From Ectocarpus siliculosus (Eukaryota; Sar; Phaeophyceae; Ectocarpales; Ectocarpaceae): 24,152 nucleotides of DNA. This document shows, in pieces, positions 18,501 through 24,152 of the stretch. The number at the start of each line of letters is the position of its first letter. Within the stretch, counting starts at the first letter, position 1. The translations under genes were made by a program, and so were the position numbers. Under the pieces are notes generated by a model. The model made no database searches. It was not told where the DNA came from and saw only the letters and a program-made list of their open reading frames with translations. The stretch covers positions 230,442-254,593 of the forward strand of contig FN647790.1 of the NCBI GenBank assembly GCA_000310025.1, written 5' to 3'.

Positions 18501-21500
18501 GAGGGAAGGCTTGCGTGCCCTGGTGCTGAAGCATGAGAGAGAAATGACGAGGGAAGAGGCAGGAAAATGCAGGAGAAACGACGCTCGATGGCAGGTGTTT
18601 CATGGTTGTTCACATATTCGTCGATAGGGGCTAACCACTTCGTTCCTTCCCGGTTCCGGATGGCGATGAAGTTGGGGGTGGAGCCCTTTGCGAAGGCCGC
18701 CAGGAGATGTTCTGCGCCTGGCTAGAAGTTCTGGGGTTGCACAACAGGCCGGGGTGAGGAGGGAGGGAGGGAGGGGAATGCACCCAACGGCAACGCACAG
18801 GATGTGAACAGGCGTCTCGTTGGGCAATCCTTAACCTACAGCCTTCTCCAGGCACCGGTGACCCATGCGATATGCCATGTGAAGGTCGTGCAACTCCTCG
18901 CCAGGAAGTGGTTAGTGTCCCGCGAGGAGATGTCTTGGCACTGGCAGTCACCTGCACTTGGTATAGCAGCATGCCCTTCCTCGCTTTCATGCGTCTTACA
19001 CGGGTGTGGAATATTTTTTCTCGAATGCTCGTGTGCTGCGTTGCCCGTCGCAGAGCGCCTTCGAGGAAGAACCCCAGCTCTCCCCAGAAGTTTCGGGTGG
19101 AATGGTCCCCTTCCCGGAGGCATCACCACCTCTCTCCGCCTTGGGGGGAACGCCCCCGTCGGATGGGTTCGACTTTGTTCTCGGCCCGGACTTCCAAAAT
19201 GAAACCGCCGTCGCCACCGCCGTCGTGGCGGCAGTCGACCACATCCACGAGGTTGGCGCGAACGTCAAGGCCGACGTTCCCAAGGGGAGTACACATCCGG
19301 TGGGTACACCGATGTTGTTGTTGTTGTTATTGTTGGATGGCAGGGGGAATAGTCAATGGCGTATTTGGTGCCATCTGTTATCAGGTGAGGTTGCTGCACC
19401 GCCCGTAGATTGCTGCTAGGTTTTTCATCTGGTCCATTGTTTCTTCGTGCTAACTCTGTGGCCACATAATTCGCCCCTTCTACTTTGTCATTCTTCAATA
19501 AGAGACGAAAGATGGACGGTAACAACTGCCTACCCTGCAATCAACGTTTACATCCTTCTTGCCAGGGTTCAGAAACGCCGAATCCGAACACTGCAGGGCC
19601 TCGTGGCGGCGCATTGCGTACAGTTACGGCGCAACAGGCACCGCCACCGCTTCCATCGCCCCCGGTGCGCCCGAGCGACGCGGCGGCGACTGCAAATGGG
19701 CTCAATCCAGGTACATACAAGAAGGTGGAAGCACAAGTGGACGTGCTTGCGTACGGTTCAATCCTTTCAACAATGACACGAATGTGCAGGGAGTACAAAC
19801 ACGCAAGTCCAGGTACAATGGGCGACGTTCTTTGGGATATCCGCGGTCGTCTTTCCCCAAGAGTATTTCTTTGTCGCCTCCGTGCTAGCTGGTTTCGTGG
19901 GGTATGTCTTGGAAGGAACATCAACCGCCGTTCGCTCATGCTGTTCTCGCGAAGTGAGCTAGTTCATCACCACGACGTTGCTCTCGAGTTTTAGAGCCAA
20001 CGGGCCGATTCCGACGTATGCCAAGCTCTCGATCGCCGCATCATACAAATACAGCACAACGACGACGTTGAGGGTTGTCGAAGTGCCGTTCGTGAACAAC
20101 AAGCGGCAGAAAAAAGCCGAAGCTCCTACACAAAGACCCTCCGCGTCAATACTCACGCCACACCCTACTTGCGCAGGCGGGACTTGCATGATTGACCTCA
20201 GGAACATTTGGCAGCGCACGGGGGCAGTCTCGCGGGCCATCTCGCAGGCGAGGAGTGGGCACACCAGTCCCTGGAATATCTCCACCTTAGCGGACCCGAA
20301 TAGGCTCGAGGCGCCGTGAAGAAAGTGCTACAAGCGTTCCCCATAGGACTGTCTTCAGTAGCAGCACGCAAGGAGTTTTCCTAAGCTGAGCTTTTGTCCA
20401 AGACTGGAGTTGATTCGCCGAAGAGCTAGTTCCGCTCAAACGCGTTTTTTCCGGCGTATACTGTACCTGTTTTTTCGTTTTTTCCGTCGCCAGTTTTCAT
20501 GTGCAATAAGCAGACTAACCTCATCCCGTTTCGTAGCACCTTCTCGGTAGATGACTAAGAGATTGATGTTTCTCGGAGTTGCGGGTGTTAGCGGGATATT
20601 TCATCGTGTGATCGATTGTCAATCATCACGTTACATCAACCAATCAATATCATTCATCAGGCGTCAGTGAAGCAAAGCAGCCTGGTCAAGGATCTGCGCG
20701 AGTCTCTCGTTCGGTTGGATCTGCAGCACCGCCAGAAACAAGAGCAGGAGGCACGCAGACAAATAGCTGAGCCGGTCGAACGCGGCAAGCCCCGTGCCGA
20801 CGGAGGCGATGGCAAGGACGGTGGGCGTGGAAACCCCATCGACATCGAGACGTCCATGTCATTTAGGTCAGAAGTACGCGCCACCTCGTTCAGGCATGGC
20901 AGAACGTCATACGTAGGTGGTTCTCCTGTGAGCCCCTCAAAACCACGGTACGGAGTGTTTGTTCCTTGTTCCGACTTTCCTATGTGGGTTCACCCGTTCT
21001 ATCGAAGATGCAGGGTGAAGAACAGGTGAAAAACGGTGGATCAACGGAGCGGGTAGCCTTCAGCGACGAAGAGTTCCCTCGCAACTGCAACCGTCACCAG
21101 TTTCGGGAAACAAATTCCATTCTTCTGCCACATCCCCGTTTTACGGAACACAGCATGACACATCCAAGCGCGCACAAGGGTCAAGGCATGACCTGAAAAT
21201 GGAAACCCTACCTGGGAAAAGTTCGACAGGAAACACGAACGAAACTCCCAACACCTCGAAATCACGACGTTCTCACTCAACGTTCGGCAATAAAAACAAT
21301 CCCTGCTTTTCGGTCATCACGGTCTTTTGCGCTCCGCTAGCCTCAAACACCCCCAGGAGGAACCGGATAGTGCAGCGGCGGTGGCGACGGCAGCGGGTGG
21401 GGGAGGAGGCGGTGCGGCCCGAAGGTTCGCTCTCGTGGTGTCCCTCGCCCATGTGCACAACATATCGGCTACGCCGGGGCGTGGTGTTGTTGGAGGTGGC

Positions 21501-21638
21501 CTTGTTGGTCGCGAAAGTACCGATGGTGAGGGCAACCTACCGTCCCAGCTGCGGGTACAGCTCGGCAGCGGAGGGAACGAGGCCATCGTGACGGCACGAA
21601 GGAAGGGACCGTCGATGAGTGTAATGAACGGTTCCTAG
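12574..21638 (+). CDS. Hypothetical low-complexity protein, 12-exon model
   Basis: Proposed exons: 12574-12660, 13449-13543, 14518-14659, 15049-15352, 16183-16278, 16627-17690, 18151-18417, 19054-19299, 19566-19710, 19790-19812, 20661-20873 and 21357-21638 (stop TAG). All junctions are GT...AG, splice phases match throughout, and the sum is 2964 nt (987 residues). I recognise no family. The N-terminal part (NPFDQRFTAL..., then GGHEIETISRHIIV joined to MEVIAKQIAFLSKE) looks globular or coiled-coil. The middle (exon 6) is rich in Gly, Asn, Asp and Ala with a basic KKRR segment, suggesting disorder and possibly the nucleus. Near the C-terminus, LVKDLRESLVRLDLQHRQKQ is a probable coiled coil. Weakest points: the start (12445 is an alternative), exons 5 and 10, the left edge of exon 6, and the last junction, which also works as 20866 to 21341. 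It may be two genes divided near 16 kb. Confidence 0.5.
12956..13025 (+). other. Possible alternative exon, intron 1 of the hypothetical gene
   Basis: It lies between an AG (12954-12955) and a GT (13026) and reads DTSFLALAPPFDTAVYETKL in one frame, a sequence with protein-like composition. Its phase fits the end of exon 1, but it does not fit the entry of exon 2 in the model. It would fit the segment at 13751-13803 instead. The two together add 123 nt, a multiple of three. They may be exons of an alternative transcript or chance open frames. Confidence 0.2.
13613..13680 (+). repeat. Imperfect CTG-rich microsatellite
   Basis: Interrupted runs of CTG (gctgctg blocks broken by gtgatg, ccgcccc and tcgccgt) within an intron of the hypothetical gene. 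The reverse strand reads Gln-rich over 74 codons (13711-13487), which is a by-product of the repeat and not a gene. Confidence 0.8.
13751..13803 (+). other. Possible alternative exon, intron 2 of the hypothetical gene
   Basis: It is flanked by tttgcag and GTAGGG. In the frame that continues 12956-13025 it reads NTNVESYLFPLQVHIAQ. It cannot be placed in the main model because joining it to exon 2 (13449-13543) creates a stop. It is recorded as a candidate that transcript reads could confirm or remove. Confidence 0.2.
15353..15576 (+). repeat. Seven-unit 32-bp minisatellite starting exactly at a splice donor
   Basis: Seven tandem units of 32 bp start at 15353, 15385, 15417, 15449, 15481, 15513 and 15545. 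The common unit starts GTGAATTCACTC and ends CACTACAG. The first base of unit 1 is the first base of the intron that follows exon 4 of the hypothetical gene. The exon's own last bases (ATCCACAG) resemble the unit end, so each of the first unit boundaries repeats an AG|GT splice junction. The last two units have decayed ends (gcat and gtgg), so divergence increases with distance. Thirty-two is not a multiple of three, and reading through meets stops. There are no unique spacers, so this is not a CRISPR array. Confidence 0.9.
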
Positions 21639-22487
21639 ATCGGATCCCAGAATGGCCCCAATGAACGTGTGGTAGGTATCGTTTGACTAGGGGTTCCTTT
21701 CAGGTGGCTTGGGACAGCAGAGCGTAGAGTCAGGGAAGCTGGCGCTAAACAGATTCAAACAGCGTTCTCGGAAGAAGCTGAAACGAACGGTGTTTACCGG
21801 GCATGGTGTTAGGAGCACTCCCCAGAGCGAGAGGGTTGATAGTGGCAGTTCGGGAGCGAAGAGAGTTGCCTGAAGCCAGCAATGGAACATAAACGTATGA
21901 GAAGTTTCCCGGAAAAACTGGCCTGACTGGGCTGCAAGCAGTGCTCCCCGTTCGGGGTAGGAACCGTCTTGCCTCCCGCGTTTCTGTCGCTCTCGAAGTA
22001 TCGAAAGCATTTAATCAACCTTCTCTCTGTCGGCCTCTGACGATGCTGCCGCACCCAAACATGACCAACTGATTGCTTCACATGGTGTGCCACTAATGAA
22101 AGTCCGCGGGGCAACTTTTGTTTTTTCTCAAACGATGCCGGTGACATCCACGTCTTTCGGCTGGCGAATCCTACCGCGCGACATGTCCATCATACACATA
22201 TCATCCACGGAACCCCCGGAGGCCCCGTGGACAGTGTTCTGACGAGCACCATAAAGTGATCAGGCGACAGGCACGACCTATGCTCCCTACTTTGTCTTTT
22301 GTTCTTCAACCTGGACCCCACGAATACCTGTTGACACCTAAGATTACCCGACGATATCGCCCCACAGCCTCATTCGATGTTCCATCGATATGCTTCCTAC
22401 AGCTCGGCCAGGTCTGTCGCCTATATCTTGAAGAATATCTGGCAAGAGTCTGTTTGGAAGCAACAGTTCCGAAACGTAGCATCACTT

Positions 22488-22505
22488 CTGAAGCTTTAGC
22501 TTCAG
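22488..22505. repeat. Perfect inverted repeat, 8-bp arms
   Basis: CTGAAGCT and AGCTTCAG are separated by TT. It is able to form a tight hairpin; no function is indicated by its surroundings. Confidence 0.75.
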
Positions 22506-22702
22506 CTTCTCAGACCAATATCCATGTTTCATTCGACTCGCCCACCCCTTGCCCGACCCGGCCCGAAATGCTGATCTCGAGCTACAATGCAAATCTCGCG
22601 GAGTCTCGAGTATGGTTCGGTGGGGAATCGCAGATCATCAACCCTCCCCGAGTTTGACGAGCTTCCTCCTCCTGTGGCCGACAAGCGGTGGCCTTGTCCG
22701 TG

Positions 22703-22744
22703 TCGCCACCCGGACGGGGCGGTTGAACAGACAAAGAGGGTCCG
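22703..22744 (+). repeat. Dispersed repeat, copy A
   Basis: These 42 bp match 23742-23783 at 38 positions in the same orientation, with core acggggcggttgaacagac. Both translate in one frame to RTGRLNR-x-RGS. The flanks diverge quickly, with only scattered similarity further right (QAAV in both translations). It may be the remnant of a mobile element or an older local duplication; I recognise no family. Confidence 0.6.
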
Positions 22745-23412
22745 TTCGGCGCATCCAGCTTCCCACCTTCTTGGTGGTTTGTATCCCTCAGGCTGCTGTT
22801 GTGATGCACCACAGCGGGCATCTCGGAGGTATTTTGTCTCTCTGTCTCTTCTAGGGTTGGACGCCCGTACGGTTCTCTAACGTGCAACAATCATCGTTGC
22901 TCTCGCACGACGTAGAACGATGTATGTATGCGTATGTCCGGCATATATTATATTTTAACCGCGCGGGCGGGCCTTTTTGTGTCTCTTCCTTAGTATACTC
23001 ATCTTCCACGCGCGTTGTATTTTTTTGTGTATTCAATTATTTCAGTTGCTGCTTCGAGTTGAGCAGTGTGCATCCGGACCGCATGTGTCAACTTCCGCCA
23101 CGATCGCTGCCCCTCCCTGCAGTACATGGTTCGGTGGTGTGCATTTGACTTGCTTCCCATTTTACATGTCGGCCGCCCAGTCCATGTACGTACGTCATCA
23201 AACGTTGGCAAGTTGGCTCTCTTTGTGGTGCAACTGTCCGTCCGTCCGTCACATCTATTTTTATTGTCGATGCTCTCGAACAAGAATAATATTGTTTTTG
23301 TCGGCGTGTGCCTTCGACCTAAATGCGAGAGAGCGGCACAAGCCACCAACTGATGCCTTCCATATCACACAGAGTGCAGTAAATTACGTCATGTCCATAT
23401 GACGGAGGAAAC

Positions 23413-23431
23413 GCGTACCACGGTGGTACGC
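23413..23431. repeat. Perfect 19-bp palindrome
   Basis: GCGTACCAC and GTGGTACGC are arranged around a single central G. A two-fold symmetric site of this length is a plausible protein-binding site, but nothing nearby identifies a gene it would control. Confidence 0.7.
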
Positions 23432-23741
23432 CTTCGGCCTTCCATTCTCGTGTCCTCTCTCCTCTCTCCGTCCGTCCCCTTTCCGGCTCTTCTTGGGGGT
23501 AACGAGAAGAAGCGTAATGTGCATGAGATGGCCTCAAGCAGCGTTGCTAGCGTAAAAAATAAGGAAGCGTTTAGGCGGGCAAAGAACGTCCTCATGTATG
23601 TCATCATGTGTGTGTTATACGCATACATACAGCATGCACATAAGATTCATTGGCGGAATTCTCTACCATTTACTTCCTCTGTCTTCACGGTCGGTCTATC
23701 TCCTGTTTTTTTTATATTTTGTAACAGCCTGTTGGGGTCTT

Positions 23742-23783
23742 TCGACATCCGAACGGGGCGGTTGAACAGACGAAGAGGGTCCG
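23742..23783 (+). repeat. Dispersed repeat, copy B
   Basis: Partner of 22703-22744, 1039 bp downstream, in direct orientation. No target-site duplication or terminal repeat structure could be recognised around either copy. Confidence 0.6.
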
Positions 23784-24152
23784 GTGCATCATCAAGTAAT
23801 ATTTCGTTGCTTTTTTTTACTTTTCTTGCTGAGAGGAGGGGCTCAAGCGTGCCGTCTAATGTAGCACTGCAAAGAATCCGCCAGGCCGCTGTATGTGTAG
23901 TGAGTGGTTCAAGGCATCACCGTCATCCACGTAGTACTAGATATAGGGGGGGAGGGCAATGAGCCGCGGGTGATGACTCTATAACTTGCAGTAGTCTGTC
24001 CAAGTCTATCTGCGATGCTGTGCAAGGTGCGAGGCACGCTAAATAGGGAAGATATTTTTTTGCCAACTTTGGAAAATTAGGAAGGAACGATTGGCCATCG
24101 GTAATCGGTCCTGTAGGAACGACGCGCCGTCCTCTCGAGGACGCGTGGTCAA

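Larger units (their letters stand above)
21639..24152. other. No supportable gene; 3' flank of the hypothetical gene
   Basis: Open frames of 100-190 codons occur on both strands (22256-22657 +, 23399-23962 +, 22999-23349 -), but none shows a recognisable motif, a consistent exon phase or coding bias. The stretch is AT- and T-rich in places (22937-22970 and 23700-23730). It holds a short dispersed repeat pair and several perfect inverted repeats, listed separately. Part of it may be the 3' untranslated region of the hypothetical gene. Confidence 0.5.

Noticed and set aside
19959-20285. 108-codon - strand open frame with hydrophobic stretches
   Set aside because: It lies within an intron of the + strand gene model, with no start context, motif or partner exon.
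24128-24143. Inverted repeat CGTCCTC/GAGGACG near the window end
   Set aside because: The arms are short and nothing in the context indicates a function; the sequence beyond is not visible.

Overview
This is nuclear DNA of a eukaryote. Coding sequence is broken into short exons separated by long GT...AG introns, and there is no operon structure, ribosome-binding site or bacterial gene. The best-supported gene is cytosolic ribosomal protein uL3 (RPL3), in eight exons. Long GT/T-rich introns and long spacers, frequent CTG/CAG, poly-C and GGA tracts, an ankyrin gene with one 33-codon repeat per exon, and roughly balanced base composition would suit a stramenopile, perhaps a brown alga. That placement is inference only; no marker here proves it.

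Layout. At 1-840 there is one exon of a mitochondrial fission process 1 (MTP18/MTFP1)-like gene on the + strand. It is preceded by a decayed tandem copy of its own start. From 838 to 3638 I see no convincing exon, only a 24-base poly-C run, an 11-unit TGC repeat and a 12-unit CAG repeat. On the - strand, two exons of an ankyrin-repeat gene run from 4499 down to 3639. A divergent spacer (4500-5394) separates it from RPL3 (+, 5395-10923). About 1.6 kb without a supportable exon follows. Then comes a long, low-complexity hypothetical gene on the + strand (about 12574-21638), for which a 12-exon model with consistent splice phases can be drawn. The last 2.5 kb (21639-24152) has no supportable gene, but holds a dispersed repeat pair and small palindromes.

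The most interesting part is inside RPL3. Introns 4 and 6 each carry a 181-nt copy of the same element. It shows the layout of a box H/ACA snoRNA: an H-box-like AAATCA, a 3' hairpin whose closing stem abuts an ACA, ACA three bases from the proposed end, and a pocket-to-ACA distance of 14 nt. All differences between copies lie in the 5' part, and the entire 3' hairpin is identical. Ribosomal-protein introns are classic hosts of snoRNAs, so the context fits. Intron 3 of the same gene holds a 76-nt exon-like island. It has acceptor- and donor-like ends, resembles the end of exon 3, and would introduce an immediate in-frame stop if included, so it is a candidate poison exon. RPL3 autoregulation through nonsense-mediated decay is known in other animals, but nothing here proves it.

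In the long hypothetical gene, one intron begins exactly with seven tandem 32-bp units. The first five read G(T/C)...AG, so exon-exon-like AG|GT junctions recur every 32 bp. This looks like a splice junction that has itself been amplified.
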